The notes: a model not told the origin generated them from the sequence alone. DNA of 64,000 nt from Candidatus Kapaibacterium sp. (GCA_938084565.1 CALKEU010000008.1:1-64000), one strand, 5' to 3'; positions 19,170 to 29,093 are shown, numbered from the stretch's first letter. Program-made: numbers and translations.

Positions 19170-21071
19170 CTACAACTCCTGATGGATCAGCACAGCATAG
19201 CCCGATGTACGGGTGCCCACGAAAATAACAGAATACCGTCGCCCGAGCGGAAGGGAGATATTGTCCGCCCGCGCCAGTATGGACCCAGTGCGGCTGTCGC
19301 GAAAGCGAAAGCTGAAGCGGTATTCCAGGGCAAGGACTTCAAAGTCCGAGGCCCCTCCTCGAGGGAGCCCGGCAATGTGGACAAACTCGCTACGCTGCCC
19401 TGCAATGACGGTGTCCAGAAGGACATCGACAGCGGCAACATCACTCACATTGATGAAGCGCCGCTGTGCACCCCATGGCCCCTCCCAGTTGCGCGAAGCC
19501 GAGAAGCGAAAGAGCTCTACACCGGCTTCCCCACCCGATAACACCAAGAGTGCAAGCGAATCCGGCCGAGGGACAACCGTCCACTGCTGTGCTCCAAGTT
19601 GGAGGATTCCCCCCTCTTGCGGCAGAGCTGTTGCCAGAACTGTCCGATAGGGCATAGTCACAGTCGTCAGAACAGGCGTTAGGGTCACTGCCGGCGCCTG
19701 CTCGGGAAGCCCCTGGACGAGCTGTACCGGGATTGCCTCGGGCAGGAGCGTTACGGATACGCCCTCAGCGCGGTCACCGATCCATGCCAGACCAAGGCCG
19801 AAGCTCCACCTCGGCTCTGTCAAGAGGCAGAGGAGCCCACTCGTAGAGGGCCCCCCCTGCAATAGCGCTGCTGCCGGGAGGAGGTTTGGAAAGCTGACTG
19901 TCTGCACCATCAGAGGCACCATCCCTAGAGGCAGCTCCTGTGGCTCGGTAACATAGCCAAAGGAGATCCCCTCCGCAAGGACGGAGCCGCTCCGCAAGCG
20001 CCCGCTTCCCATAGCTCCGAGTACAACTCGCACCGCCGGCTTGTCCGGTGCAGCATGTACCAAGCGCACTCGCGCCTGCCCCGATGACTCCGTCGTGCCG
20101 ACCCACCCCCGGAGATTCCCTGCCGAGTCCATGACGATAACCGTGTAGCGCCGAAACGGCTCTAAGCTCGTCACAAGCGTCAGCGTATGTCCTGATGCAG
20201 AGCGCACGTACAGGGTATCCCCGAAGGCGGCCTGGCATACCCGCAGGCGTTCATAGGTCCCTACCCACCGAGGGGCAATATCGGCAGCAACCATATCCTG
20301 CCCATGGAAGAGCATCAGCGCTTCGGTGCTGAGATTAACAACACGCACCATCGCTGTGGCATCGACCACACGCTGGGGCTCTTCGAGGTACCCTCCTACG
20401 GATTGCTCTTCGGTGAGCACGCCTATCCGCAAAGCCCCTGCACGCCCCCACACGAGGAGCGATCGAGCTTCCCTCCCCTCAACAAGCAGTTGCCAGCTAC
20501 CCATAAGCTGCCCCTCTCCCCCTGCAGAGCGCACGACAGAGAAGACCACTTCACCCGAGGGAAGCTCCATTGGACCCGATTCCAGGAGAGGGCTCACCCA
20601 TCCAGAGGTTGGGGTTGGAGCAGGGCAGCCCAGCTGCAGTCCGTAGAGCGCATCATCATCGGCTACGTGCAGCAGACGCATCGTGCTATGCTGCCGCCGC
20701 TCACCCAGGGGCTGCAGAAACACAGCCACCGTATCCTGCCCACGGTAACTGGCAACAACGATGACATGCACCATTCGGCGCAAGAGTCCAAGAGAAAACC
20801 GTTTCCTCAGCTCCGAACCACGCCACAGCTGCAGATGCACAGAATCTCGCGACAGGAGCAGCCAGCCCGTTCGCTCCCCCGGCTGCACCTCTACACTCGT
20901 ATCCCCCAGCACGATGCGCCGGCCCTGACCATCGGCTACTACCGAGAGACACACTACAACCATGCTATCTGCTACCGCCGGTGGCTGTACGAGCAGGGGA
21001 TTCTCCGAAGGGCATCCTACCAGCAGCCCTGCCACAAAGAGCAGTACGCTATGCGTCTGAAGCGTCTTCAT
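19170..21071 (-). CDS. DUF4397-containing lipoprotein
   Basis: 633 aa with a lipoprotein signal (lipobox LLVGC at about residue 19). The body contains segments such as [19 protein letters not shown] and [17 protein letters not shown], which match the DUF4397 pattern (VRVVHASPDAPAVDVYV). These beta-rich repeats are found in envelope proteins; their ligand is not known. It is the first gene of a minus-strand run with the subtilase, panB and the cytochrome-like lipoprotein, and is divergent from prfA. Confidence 0.72.
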   Translation of the reverse strand: MKTLQTHSVLLFVAGLLVGCPSENPLLVQPPAVADSMVVVCLSVVADGQGRRIVLGDTSVEVQPGERTGWLLLSRDSVHLQLWRGSELRKRFSLGLLRRMVHVIVVASYRGQDTVAVFLQPLGERRQHSTMRLLHVADDDALYGLQLGCPAPTPTSGWVSPLLESGPMELPSGEVVFSVVRSAGGEGQLMGSWQLLVEGREARSLLVWGRAGALRIGVLTEEQSVGGYLEEPQRVVDATAMVRVVNLSTEALMLFHGQDMVAADIAPRWVGTYERLRVCQAAFGDTLYVRSASGHTLTLVTSLEPFRRYTVIVMDSAGNLRGWVGTTESSGQARVRLVHAAPDKPAVRVVLGAMGSGRLRSGSVLAEGISFGYVTEPQELPLGMVPLMVQTVSFPNLLPAAALLQGGPSTSGLLCLLTEPRWSFGLGLAWIGDRAEGVSVTLLPEAIPVQLVQGLPEQAPAVTLTPVLTTVTMPYRTVLATALPQEGGILQLGAQQWTVVPRPDSLALLVLSGGEAGVELFRFSASRNWEGPWGAQRRFINVSDVAAVDVLLDTVIAGQRSEFVHIAGLPRGGASDFEVLALEYRFSFRFRDSRTGSILARADNISLPLGRRYSVIFVGTRTSGYAVLIHQEL

Positions 21072-21113
21072 CCGTCTTTGAGCCCTGAGGGAAGTAGCAA
21101 ATTACGAAGCACC

Positions 21114-22208
21114 ATGGAGCCGACTCTCGAGCAGGCAGCCCAGGCCGTCATTGAGCATTTCCAGCAGCTCCATGCCCAACTGAACGAGCCGCAGTGTGCA
21201 GCCGATCCGCAGCAAGCTGCAGCGCTTGCCCGTGAACTGAAACGGCTGCGGCCAGTCGTCGAGTGTGCCGAGCGCTACCTCAGACTATTCCGCGAACAAC
21301 GCTCTCTGCAGGAGCTCATTGCCACGGAGTCCGATTCGGATTTACTCCAGCTGGCTACGGAAGAGCTCCAGCGCCTCGAAGCTCAGTTAGAACAAGCCGC
21401 TGAAGCACTGCGTCTGGCGCTCTTGCCATCTGACCCGGATGATAGCCGAAACTGCATTGTGGAAATCCGAGCCGGAACGGGAGGGGAGGAAGCAGCCCTC
21501 TTTGCTGCCGACCTCTTCCGCATCTACCAGCGCTATGCCGAGCGCAAAGGCTGGACGGTTGAGCTCGTCGACGTCAGCCCCAGCGACTTGGGGGGATTCA
21601 AGGAGATTATCTTCACCCTCAGCGGTGAGAACGTCTACGGCACGATGAAGTACGAAAGCGGCGTACACCGTGTCCAGCGCGTACCTATCACCGAATCGAG
21701 CGGACGCATCCACACGTCAGCTGCCACCGTTGCTGTCCTGCCTCAGCCGGAGGAGATCGATGTAGAAATCCGCGAAGAGGATCTCCGCATCGATGTCTTC
21801 CGGGCTAGCGGTCATGGGGGCCAGAATGTCAACAAAGTGGAAACAGCTGTGCGCATTGTGCATATCCCCACGGGTATCGTCGTCCAGTGCCAGGACGAGC
21901 GCTCCCAGCATCGAAACCGGGAGAAGGCGCTTGCCGTCCTCCGAGCCCGTCTGTACCAGCTCCAGCGGCGCCAGCAGGAAGAACAGCGTGCCCAACAGCG
22001 CCGCAGCCAGATCCGCACCGGTGACCGCTCCGAAAAGATTCGCACTTACAACTTCCCGCAAAATCGCGTCACCGATCACCGCCTCCCCAGCGAGCAGAAG
22101 AACTTCCCCTTGAGTGAGGTCCTCGAAGGCAAACTCGACCCCATCATCGAGCAGCTCAAGCTGCTCGAGCGGACAGCTCAGCTGCAGCAGTGGCAGCACT
22201 CACTCTAG
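21114..22208 (+). CDS. prfA: Peptide chain release factor 1
   Basis: 364 aa. RF1 recognises UAG and UAA in the ribosomal A site and triggers peptide release. Evidence: the GGQ motif in [14 protein letters not shown], the RF1-type PxT anticodon element ([12 protein letters not shown]), [15 protein letters not shown], and the C-terminal [15 protein letters not shown]. The start is the ATG at 21114. Upstream in-frame codons back to 20304 lie antisense to the DUF4397 gene and do not look like protein. Of the two stop-dependent release factors only this one is in the window; prmC is not adjacent. Confidence 0.97.
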   Translation: MEPTLEQAAQAVIEHFQQLHAQLNEPQCAADPQQAAALARELKRLRPVVECAERYLRLFREQRSLQELIATESDSDLLQLATEELQRLEAQLEQAAEALRLALLPSDPDDSRNCIVEIRAGTGGEEAALFAADLFRIYQRYAERKGWTVELVDVSPSDLGGFKEIIFTLSGENVYGTMKYESGVHRVQRVPITESSGRIHTSAATVAVLPQPEEIDVEIREEDLRIDVFRASGHGGQNVNKVETAVRIVHIPTGIVVQCQDERSQHRNREKALAVLRARLYQLQRRQQEEQRAQQRRSQIRTGDRSEKIRTYNFPQNRVTDHRLPSEQKNFPLSEVLEGKLDPIIEQLKLLERTAQLQQWQHSL

Positions 22209-22271
22209 GATGAAGCACCTCCCGCGACACGCCAAATCGCCTCTAGGGGGTCTTGCACCGTTCAGCCTCCC

Positions 22272-22288
22272 GAAGTGCCGTGCACTTC
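22272..22288. other. Short perfect hairpin downstream of prfA
   Basis: 7-bp inverted repeat GAAGTGC-CGT-GCACTTC. No T-run follows on either strand, so it is not a clear terminator; its role is unknown. Confidence 0.4.
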
Positions 22289-22312
22289 CCGAGTCCACCA
22301 GAGGGAAATACA

Positions 22313-22342
22313 AACGGGCATCCCCCGCACGGGATGCCCGTT
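22313..22342 (-). terminator. Terminator of tRNA-Pro
   Basis: Perfect 12-bp stem (AACGGGCATCCC/GGGATGCCCGTT) with a 6-nt loop, followed on the minus strand by T-rich TGTATTTCC, starting 7 nt after the tRNA 3' end. Confidence 0.75.
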
Positions 22343-22348
22343 CTGAGG

Positions 22349-22422
22349 TCGGGGTGAGAGGATTCGAACCTCCGGCCCCTGCGTCCCGAACACAGTGCTC
22401 TACCAGGCTGAGCTACACCCCG
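22349..22422 (-). tRNA. tRNA-Pro (anticodon CGG)
   Basis: 74 nt, full cloverleaf. The acceptor CGGGGTG pairs with CACCCCG, and the C1-G72 pair plus discriminator A73 are proline identity elements. The anticodon stem is CTGTG/CGCAG with loop TTCGGGA, giving anticodon CGG (reads CCG). The T-arm contains GGTTCGAATCC. The CCA end is not encoded. It has its own promoter box (22431-22438) and terminator (22313-22342). Confidence 0.97.
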
Positions 22423-22430
22423 ACGTACCG

Positions 22431-22438
22431 CAAAAATA
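22431..22438 (-). promoter_or_regulatory. Putative -7 box (TATTTTTG) for tRNA-Pro
   Basis: Exact TATTTTTG on the minus strand, 8 nt before the tRNA 5' end. A TTG lies 16 nt further upstream as a possible -33 element. Confidence 0.65.
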
Positions 22439-22473
22439 GGAAGCCTGTTGCGAACAACCTGCCAACATGACCG

Positions 22474-24648
22474 ATGAACGCTTACACTGTTGACATTGCC
22501 ATACCGTGGTGGATGGCCCTCTGCAGCCTTGCTCTCGCCGTGGGTGTGAGCTTCTGGGCATACGGGCGTCCGTTTCCGACTCTTTCGGCTCGGCAGCGCC
22601 TTCTGTTGGGCATTCTCCGCTTCTTGGCCCTCGGCAGCCTCATCCTGGCTCTCTGGCAGCCCGTCATTGGCATGTTCACAAGCCACCGTGAGCCCCCGCT
22701 TCTGGCTGTACTCTTGGACAACTCCGCTTCCATGCGCCTCCGGGATGCCTCCGGCCCCCGAGATGAGCAATACCGGAGAGCTCTCGGCTATCTCTCCGAG
22801 CTCCTCTCGAGCCCCTCGGTACGCCTCCTGCGCTTCGACGCCCGACTCCGGCCCTTGGAACGGTGGAGCCCCGACTCCCTCACACTCGATGGCCCAGCTA
22901 CTGACTTAGCCCAGGCCTTCCGCTGGGTAAGTTCGCAAGCACAACGGAGCAATATCGCTGCAGTCCTTCTTCTCAGCGACGGCGTTGCCACCACGGGCGA
23001 ATCCCCCTTGCCAGAGGCAGAAGCGCTCGGACGTCCTGTCGTAACCGTCCTCATTGGCGATACAACTGCTCTTCCCGATCTGGCTGTCCACACCGTACTG
23101 GTCAATGAGCGCATTCCTCTCGGCAGTGCCACCGCTGTCCATGCCGTGCTCTCGGCTGAAGCCCTCCCGGAGCAGCAGCTCCAGGTTGAATTCTGGGAAG
23201 ATGGACGCCGTCTCAGCACGCAGGCCCTCCGCATCTCCCCAGCGCAGAGGTTCTACACTGTCTCCTTCCGCTACCAGCCCCAAACCGAGGGCATACACCA
23301 GCTCCAGGTTCGGGTCAATCCGGTACCGGGAGAAGTGTCCCTACGCAATAACGAAGCACGAGCCGTTGTGGAGGCCGTCTCCCTCCGACACCGCATTGTG
23401 CTCTTTGCTGGCTCTCCCAGTCCGGACCTTGCCTTCCTGCGCCGCGAGCTACAGCGCAATCCGCTCCTCGAGCTCTCCACCTTCATCCACAAGGATGCCA
23501 GCTCATTCTATGAGGGGGCCCCTCCTCCATCACTCTTAGCGCAGGCCGATGCTGTGATCCTGCTGGATTTTCCCCTGCGTTCGACCCCCGAGGCTGTGCT
23601 CAGCAGCATAGCGGGAGCTCTTGCTCGAGGATGTGCCGCCGCCGTGCTCTTTGGTCCACAGACCGATTGGACAAAGCTCCGCCTCCTGGAGCCCTGGCTT
23701 CCCATTACTCAGCCTCCCACGAGCACAGTCCAGGAGGTGCTGGCCACATTCTCTCCTACCCCGAGCGGTGCTCTGCATGCGCTGCTGCGCTCCACCGCCG
23801 AACAGGGCGCCCAAGCCTGGCATACATTACCGCCGATCTTTGCTCTCCGCAATGCCGCACTTCCCAAGCCTACGGCAGAGCTACTGGCCGTGGGAGTGTC
23901 GGGCACTCAGCGCGAGCCTTTGGTAGTCGTACAGCAGCATCCCGTCCGCAGTGTAGCTCTGCTCGGCTACGGTCTCTACCGCTGGAAACTCATCGGATAC
24001 GCTGCCGAGCAGATGCGCCAGACCACCCCACCAGTTGATTACCTTGCCACCTTTGTCACCTCCACTGTGCAGTGGCTCTTAGAGCCCAAGACGCTGGAAC
24101 GCCGTGTGCGCATTCGCCCGCTGCGGCGCTTCTATGCCGCCGGAGAGCCCGTTCACATTTGGGCATCGGTCACAGACGCAGCGGGAAACCCTGTCGAAGC
24201 AGCCGTGGTACGGCTGCGTGTCACCTCATCGGATGGAGAGGTGCGCCAGCTTGTACTCTCCCCGGCTGAAGCGGGAATCTACCGAGGCCAGCTCCCCGGC
24301 CTACCAGCTGGCCAGTATACCTTCACCGGCGAGGCTATCCGAGGGGAACAGCTCCTCGGACGGGACTACGGTCTCTTCAGTGTCGGGGATGTCTCACTCG
24401 AGGAACGCTCCCTGCGAGCCGACGCTGAGCTCTTGCGCACGATCGCTCAGCGTACCGGGGGTGCCTTCTTCACTGCCGACCACATCCACGAGGTGGAATC
24501 CTGGATCGCTCGCCTCCCGAACTGGCGCCCGATTGTGACGACACTCACCCGCGAACTCCGCCTCTGGCACTCCCTTTGGCTATTGCTCCTGGCCTTGGTC
24601 AGCCTCAGCGTTGAATGGACCCTCCGCCGACGGTGGGAGCTGCTGTAG
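22474..24648 (+). CDS. Membrane-anchored VWA-like protein
   Basis: 724 aa. Two N-terminal membrane helices (about 12-30 and 43-65) precede a von Willebrand A-like domain with the MIDAS start LAVLLDNSASMRL (DxSxS) at about 79-90, VRLLRFD and VLLLSDGVATTGE. A long periplasmic part includes an Ig-like segment (FYAAGEPVHIWASVTDAAGNPVE). The C-terminus has one helix (LWLLLLALVSLSVEW) and a short basic tail. The layout resembles Bat-type/glutamine-amidotransferase-like VWA membrane proteins of Bacteroidota; a specific function is not known. Its 3' end overlaps the convergent troD gene by 69 nt. Confidence 0.78.
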   Translation: MNAYTVDIAIPWWMALCSLALAVGVSFWAYGRPFPTLSARQRLLLGILRFLALGSLILALWQPVIGMFTSHREPPLLAVLLDNSASMRLRDASGPRDEQYRRALGYLSELLSSPSVRLLRFDARLRPLERWSPDSLTLDGPATDLAQAFRWVSSQAQRSNIAAVLLLSDGVATTGESPLPEAEALGRPVVTVLIGDTTALPDLAVHTVLVNERIPLGSATAVHAVLSAEALPEQQLQVEFWEDGRRLSTQALRISPAQRFYTVSFRYQPQTEGIHQLQVRVNPVPGEVSLRNNEARAVVEAVSLRHRIVLFAGSPSPDLAFLRRELQRNPLLELSTFIHKDASSFYEGAPPPSLLAQADAVILLDFPLRSTPEAVLSSIAGALARGCAAAVLFGPQTDWTKLRLLEPWLPITQPPTSTVQEVLATFSPTPSGALHALLRSTAEQGAQAWHTLPPIFALRNAALPKPTAELLAVGVSGTQREPLVVVQQHPVRSVALLGYGLYRWKLIGYAAEQMRQTTPPVDYLATFVTSTVQWLLEPKTLERRVRIRPLRRFYAAGEPVHIWASVTDAAGNPVEAAVVRLRVTSSDGEVRQLVLSPAEAGIYRGQLPGLPAGQYTFTGEAIRGEQLLGRDYGLFSVGDVSLEERSLRADAELLRTIAQRTGGAFFTADHIHEVESWIARLPNWRPIVTTLTRELRLWHSLWLLLLALVSLSVEWTLRRRWELL

Positions 24649-25485
24649 GTGAGCCCGTAAGCGCTTCCACCCAACAGCTAGAACATACTGCATCCCCGCC
24701 ACCAGAGCCATCCACCCGGCGATGGATCCCTGCACAATGGTGGCAAGACCGTAGCCTCCCACGGCACTCCCCATCCCACAGAGCATGGCTACCAGGAACA
24801 TTCCCGGCAGCCGTATACGGAAAACGCGCGCCGTTGCTGCTGGTAGAACTAGCAGTGCCACAATGAGAATAACGCCGACCAGCTCGAATCCCACCACCGT
24901 CACTACCGCTGTCACACCGAGCAGCACCACCTGCCACAGATTCGGAGCAAGCCCAATGGTTGCCGCAAACGCTGGATCGAAGGCACTGGCCACCAGCTCT
25001 TTGTACGCTACCATTCCCAGCAGAGCAACTCCCAGGAGCACCCCCGCTGACACAAGCAGCGCCTGTGGGAGCATGATGCCGAGAAACGGGACCATCTGTA
25101 GCGGAACGTAGGCAATCTCGCCATAGAGGACGCATTCCACATCCAGATCCACCGTGTCCCCGAAAAAGGACAGCAGGAGAAGCCCAACGGCGAAGAAGCT
25201 GCTCAAGACGGCCGCCAGCGCCGTCTCACTCGGCCAACCAAACCAACGCTGCAGTCCATACAGTGCTGCCATGGCCAGTAGCGCACTCACCAAAGCCCCC
25301 GCAAACATTACCGGCAATTCCCGTACCCCGCTCCAGAGGAACGCAACGACAATCCCCGGCAGCACTGCATGGGAGAGAACGTCTCCAAGCAGCACCATCC
25401 GGCGCAGGAGCAGCAACGAGCCCACCCATGAGCACACCACTGCCAGCAGGAGAGCTGTAGCGACAATCCACACCCCACCGCTCAT
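24580..25485 (-). CDS. troD: Manganese/zinc/iron ABC transporter permease (second subunit)
   Basis: 301 aa, about eight or nine hydrophobic segments. ABC-3 family permease: VVCSWVGSLLLLRRMVLLGDVLSHAVLPGIVVAFLW at the N-terminus is the family's conserved region, and YKELVASAFDPAFAATIG is the cytoplasmic coupling motif. It forms a channel with TroC and is driven by TroB. The start overlaps the troC stop by 4 nt (ATGA). The last ~25 residues are hydrophilic (Gln/Glu-rich) and are encoded opposite the end of the VWA gene; they may be a recent extension. Confidence 0.92.
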   Translation of the reverse strand: MSGGVWIVATALLLAVVCSWVGSLLLLRRMVLLGDVLSHAVLPGIVVAFLWSGVRELPVMFAGALVSALLAMAALYGLQRWFGWPSETALAAVLSSFFAVGLLLLSFFGDTVDLDVECVLYGEIAYVPLQMVPFLGIMLPQALLVSAGVLLGVALLGMVAYKELVASAFDPAFAATIGLAPNLWQVVLLGVTAVVTVVGFELVGVILIVALLVLPAATARVFRIRLPGMFLVAMLCGMGSAVGGYGLATIVQGSIAGWMALVAGMQYVLAVGWKRLRAHLQQLPPSAEGPFNAEADQGQEQ

Positions 25486-26759
25486 GGCTGACCTGGCGGA
25501 ATGGGACGTCCGTGAGGATCCTTCTGCGGATGCTCCAACAGTGCCTCCAGACGCTCCTCGAGCTCAGGGGTAAGGACATGCTCGATGAGCTCTGCCTCAG
25601 CATGCACCTGCTCTGGGGCAATCCCGACGCAGCGTTCTAGATAGAGCTCCCAGAGTCGATGGCGCCGTGTGATGTAACACGCCTTCTCCCGTCCCCGAGC
25701 TGTCACCGACCATCGTTGGAGCCTCTTGTGGCGGATAGAACCTACCATCCACAGCCAGAGGACAATACCGACCGCTCGCGCTCGGCTACCAACCTCGGCT
25801 GCCACAAGCTCCTCGATGGACCAGTCCTCCCAGCGTCCTCCCGTAGAGCGCTCGGCAACTCGATAGAGCACCTTGTGCGCATCCTCATCCCAGCGCCGTA
25901 CCTTGACCCGGAGCTCTCTCCAGAGGCGAGCCAATAGGCCTCGATGTGGGGCACATAGGTGCGCACACACCACCAACACCGCCGCCGCAGTTACAATGGC
26001 TGGACCCGTCGCCACTCGAGGGAAGGCCACCGAGAAGGCAATCCCGGCCATGACAGCAACAACAGCAACCAGGACCGCCCCGACAGCCATTGCCCCCACA
26101 CGTCGGACAAAGAGTCGTGCGGCCATAGGCGGCAAGACCACAAAGGCCCCCATGAGGAGCGCCCCAACGCTGTAAACCCCCACGATGACAATGGCCGCAA
26201 GCACCACACGATAGCCGAATTCAACCCAGCGTAGTGGCAGCGGAAGAGTTCGCACAAATTCAGCATCGAAGGCCAGCGCCACTAATTCCTTGAAGGCAAC
26301 TGCCACGAAGAGGCTCGCCGGTACCACAACCCCTCCTACCAGCGCTACATCCGACCACGTCATCGCCGCGGCTTGTCCGAAGAGAATGCGCCAGATTCCC
26401 GCCTGCTGCACCCCACCGCCCCGCTGGAGGGCCGTCAGCAGGACAATCCCTGCACCGAAGGCTATCGAAAGGAGGATGCCGAGCCGAGCATCCTCCCGCC
26501 CTTCCCGCCGTAGGACATTGAGGGCCAGGAGCGCTCCACTCACAGAGAGCACAGCACCCCATAGCAGCACTGAGAGTTCAGTCCGAGAAAGGAGCGCATA
26601 CGCAAGCCCAATACCCGGCACCGTCGCATGTGCCAGGACATCGCCCACCAGAGCCTCACGCCGCAAAACCGCAAACGTCCCCACGAGCGCACTCCCTACG
26701 GCGATCAGGAGATTGCCCAGCACAACTCCGCCCACAACCGGATGGAGAAGCACTTCCAT
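25482..26759 (-). CDS. troC: Metal ABC transporter permease fused to a DtxR/MntR-like regulator domain
   Basis: 425 aa. Residues 1-~270 are an ABC-3 permease (GTFAVLRREALVGDVLAHATVPGIGLAY; FKELVALAFDAEFVRTLP). Residues ~285-425 are a DtxR-type module: a winged-helix-like part (~290-360, TARGREKA wing end), then the metal-binding dimerisation part RHRLWELYLERCVGI, QVHAEAELIEHVL and KDPHGRPIPPGQP. Aligned by eye to MntR, candidate ligands are Asp293, His367, Glu371, His386, Glu390, Glu393 and His394, so the site appears complete. The FeoA/SH3-like third domain is absent. Chlamydia YtgC-YtgR has the same permease-regulator fusion and releases the regulator by proteolysis; whether that happens here is unknown. 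It starts directly after troB and overlaps troD by 4 nt. Confidence 0.92.
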   Translation of the reverse strand: MEVLLHPVVGGVVLGNLLIAVGSALVGTFAVLRREALVGDVLAHATVPGIGLAYALLSRTELSVLLWGAVLSVSGALLALNVLRREGREDARLGILLSIAFGAGIVLLTALQRGGGVQQAGIWRILFGQAAAMTWSDVALVGGVVVPASLFVAVAFKELVALAFDAEFVRTLPLPLRWVEFGYRVVLAAIVIVGVYSVGALLMGAFVVLPPMAARLFVRRVGAMAVGAVLVAVVAVMAGIAFSVAFPRVATGPAIVTAAAVLVVCAHLCAPHRGLLARLWRELRVKVRRWDEDAHKVLYRVAERSTGGRWEDWSIEELVAAEVGSRARAVGIVLWLWMVGSIRHKRLQRWSVTARGREKACYITRRHRLWELYLERCVGIAPEQVHAEAELIEHVLTPELEERLEALLEHPQKDPHGRPIPPGQP

Positions 26760-27527
26760 TCACTGACCCTCTCGCACGATGGACCTCCGCTCGAGGAGCG
26801 CACGCTGCACGACCTCATCGAGCACAGAGCGGCCCCCATACGCCTCACGCACTCTCTCTGCCGTCAAAACCTCCTCAACCGGGCCAGCTGCAACCAGACG
26901 CTGATTCAACAGCAGCACCCACTCAAACAAGCGCGCCACGGTAGAGAGATCATGGTGGACCACCACGACCGTTTTGCCTTCCTCTTGGAGCTGTCGCAGC
27001 ACATCGAGCAGCACTCCCTCCGTTGCAGCATCGATGCCAGCAAAGGGCTCATCCATGAGGTAAAGTTCTGCATCCTGTGCCAAAGCCCGGGCCAGGAAAA
27101 CCCTCTGCTGCTGTCCCCCAGAGAGCTCATTGAGCTGCCGTCGTGCAAGATGCTCCAACCCCACCTGTACCAGCGCTTGCCAAGCACGTTCTTCATCGGA
27201 TGGGCGCGGCCGCCGAAAGAGCCCTACATGCCCATAGCGCCCCATGAGGACAACATCGAACACCGTCAGTGGAAAATCCCAATCCACGCTCTCCCGCTGC
27301 GGCATGTAGCTAATACGCCGCCGAACGGCCGCAAGGCGGTGCCCCCAGAGACGTATCTCGCCTTGCTGCAGCGGAACCAACCCCATGATAGCCCGTAGAA
27401 GGGTCGATTTCCCTGCCCCATTCGGCCCCACAATAGCTGCTAGCACCCCCGAGGGAAGCTCAAAGCTAATGTTCCACAGCGCTATCCGACGCCCGTAGCT
27501 GACTGTGACTCCTCGACACTCGATCAT
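26760..27527 (-). CDS. troB: Manganese/zinc/iron ABC transporter ATP-binding protein
   Basis: 255 aa. Walker [10 protein letters not shown] at 34-42, signature [15 protein letters not shown] at ~136-150, Walker [13 protein letters not shown] at ~155-166, and switch His in [10 protein letters not shown]. The stretch [26 protein letters not shown] is diagnostic of TroB/MntB/SitB-type metal transporters. It energises import through TroC/TroD. The start overlaps the troA stop by 4 nt, and the stop abuts the troC start. Confidence 0.95.
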   Translation of the reverse strand: MIECRGVTVSYGRRIALWNISFELPSGVLAAIVGPNGAGKSTLLRAIMGLVPLQQGEIRLWGHRLAAVRRRISYMPQRESVDWDFPLTVFDVVLMGRYGHVGLFRRPRPSDEERAWQALVQVGLEHLARRQLNELSGGQQQRVFLARALAQDAELYLMDEPFAGIDAATEGVLLDVLRQLQEEGKTVVVVHHDLSTVARLFEWVLLLNQRLVAAGPVEEVLTAERVREAYGGRSVLDEVVQRALLERRSIVREGQ

Positions 27528-28429
27528 GGGTGCACCTCCCCGCGGAGGCCATCGACAATGCGTTGCACATTCACCCGCATCATCCCCTCGTACGTCTCTG
27601 CCCCACTGCCTGGAGCCCCTAGGGCATCGGAGTAGAGCTCCCCGGCCAGACGAACCGATGCACCCTGCTGACGTGCCATCTGTACGACATTCTCCATGAA
27701 CCGTGCCGGGATCGTGCTCTCGACAAAGACAGCCGGAAGGCGCCGGCGGACTATCACCTCTGCAACCCGCATCATATCACGGAGGCCAAGCTCTGCGGCC
27801 GTCGAAATACCCTGCAGGCTGAGTGTTTCCACCCCATACTCTCGTCCGAAGTAGGCAAAGGCATCGTGGACGGTCACGAGCACCCGTTGCTCCTGGGGTA
27901 TCTGCTCGACCTGCGCCCGAATCCATGCATCGAGCCTCTCCAACCGCTGCCCATACTCCTGAGCCCGCTGTCGCCACTGCTGCCCCCAGTGGGGGAACAA
28001 CACAGCCAGCGTATCAGAGAGGCGCTCTACAACCATTCGCCACAGCCGTACGCTATGCCAGAGGTGCGGATCGTACTGCCGCTCCCCAAGCTGCCGGAGC
28101 ACATCCGGCGGCACGAGCTCTGCCGCAAATATTAACGCCCTCCGATGGGCCATCGCTCGGAATACCTCCTGCATTCTCCCCTCCAGACGGAGTCCATGGG
28201 CAACGATGCAGCGGGCCTGCTGCAAAGCCTCGACATCCTGTGGCGTCGGCCGGAAAAGATGCGGATCTACTCCTGGCCCCATCAGGACTCGCACCGGCAC
28301 GTCCTCCCGGACAATCTCTCGCACAGCATCTCCGAGAATGCTCGTGGTGACAACAATTTCCACCCTTTCCCCTGCCGAAGGCCTCGAACAGCTACAGAGC
28401 ACACAGAGAGCAAGAGCAATCCCTCGCAT
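27524..28429 (-). CDS. troA: Metal-binding lipoprotein of the Tro/Znu/Mnt ABC system
   Basis: 301 aa from the ATG at 28427-28429, 2 nt after the regulator's stop. Lipoprotein signal [14 protein letters not shown]. Cluster 9 (A-I) solute-binding protein: metal ligands by position are His57 ([11 protein letters not shown]), His122 ([13 protein letters not shown]), His188 ([16 protein letters not shown]) and Asp268 (ELYSDALG), the same His/His/His/Asp set as Treponema TroA. It binds Mn(II) or Zn(II) in the periplasm and delivers it to TroCD. Ligands alone do not settle which metal. Confidence 0.94.
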   Translation of the reverse strand: MRGIALALCVLCSCSRPSAGERVEIVVTTSILGDAVREIVREDVPVRVLMGPGVDPHLFRPTPQDVEALQQARCIVAHGLRLEGRMQEVFRAMAHRRALIFAAELVPPDVLRQLGERQYDPHLWHSVRLWRMVVERLSDTLAVLFPHWGQQWRQRAQEYGQRLERLDAWIRAQVEQIPQEQRVLVTVHDAFAYFGREYGVETLSLQGISTAAELGLRDMMRVAEVIVRRRLPAVFVESTIPARFMENVVQMARQQGASVRLAGELYSDALGAPGSGAETYEGMMRVNVQRIVDGLRGEVHP

Positions 28430-28431
28430 CT

Positions 28432-29085
28432 CTACGCTTCCAGGGGCTCTACATACACTGCCCCGAGCACAGCTTCCGGCAGCGCGAAAAGCTCCCCGCA
28501 CACGGCAATCAGGTATTCTCCGCCGACATGCCGGCGCCCACACAGCCAGCAGTGAGCCTGCGGGAGCAAACCACAGGCAACAAGCTGCCGGACGACAGCA
28601 CTATCGCGATCGCACACACGCCGCACCACCGCTCTCTGCCCTAAGGCCAACGACAACAGCGGAATTGCTCGCAGCGGTGGCACATACCCACTACGGCTCG
28701 GGATCGGATCCCCGTGCGGATCGTACAACGGCTCCCCGAGGCGCTGCGCAATGCGATCCTCAAACTCCTCGGAAATCGCGCTCTGCAGCCGCTCCGCCTC
28801 TGCATGGACACCCTCCAAGGGATACCCCAAGCAGTGGTAGAGATACGCCTCCAAAAGCCGATGATGGCGAACAACCTCGAGCGCTCGTCGCCATCCTTCT
28901 GCCGTCAGTACAACACCGCGATAGGGGCTATACCGCACTAACCCACGCTGCTCGAGACGCTGAAACATCTCCGTCACTGTGCTCGCTCGCAGCCCAAGGT
29001 GTGCAGCCACCGCTGTCGTCGTCACCGGCTGCCCGTGTTCCTGGAGCTCGTAGAAGAGCTTGAGGTAGCGATCGATCTTGCGCAT
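28432..29085 (-). CDS. DtxR/MntR-family metal-dependent regulator, altered primary site
   Basis: 217 aa: N-terminal winged helix (~1-65; ASTVTEMFQRLEQRGLV recognition region), dimerisation/metal domain (~66-130), and a FeoA/SH3-like C-terminal domain (~136-217). It heads the tro operon. By alignment to DtxR and MntR the ancillary ligands remain (His75, Glu79, His94) and Glu98 fills the Cys102/Glu99 position. The other primary ligands are replaced: Gln101 for Glu105/Glu102, Ser102 for His106/His103, Arg6 for Met10/Asp8. It may therefore sense metal differently or not at all. Alternating half-sites at 29094-29115 are a likely binding site. Confidence 0.9.
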   Translation of the reverse strand: MRKIDRYLKLFYELQEHGQPVTTTAVAAHLGLRASTVTEMFQRLEQRGLVRYSPYRGVVLTAEGWRRALEVVRHHRLLEAYLYHCLGYPLEGVHAEAERLQSAISEEFEDRIAQRLGEPLYDPHGDPIPSRSGYVPPLRAIPLLSLALGQRAVVRRVCDRDSAVVRQLVACGLLPQAHCWLCGRRHVGGEYLIAVCGELFALPEAVLGAVYVEPLEA

Positions 29086-29093
29086 GCAGTGCT

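Noticed and set aside
20304-21113. Long N-terminal extension of prfA
   Set aside because: These codons lie antisense to the DUF4397 lipoprotein gene and do not resemble RF1; the ATG at 21114 gives a standard-length protein.
22272-22342. Two hairpins between prfA and tRNA-Pro as a CRISPR or repeat element
   Set aside because: The hairpins are unrelated in sequence, not repeated elsewhere that I could see, and one is explained as the tRNA terminator. No CRISPR arrays, insertion sequences or attachment sites were seen in the window.
26628-27398. 256-codon plus-strand open frame opposite troB/troC
   Set aside because: Antisense to unmistakable ABC ATPase and permease motifs; the translation has no domain features.
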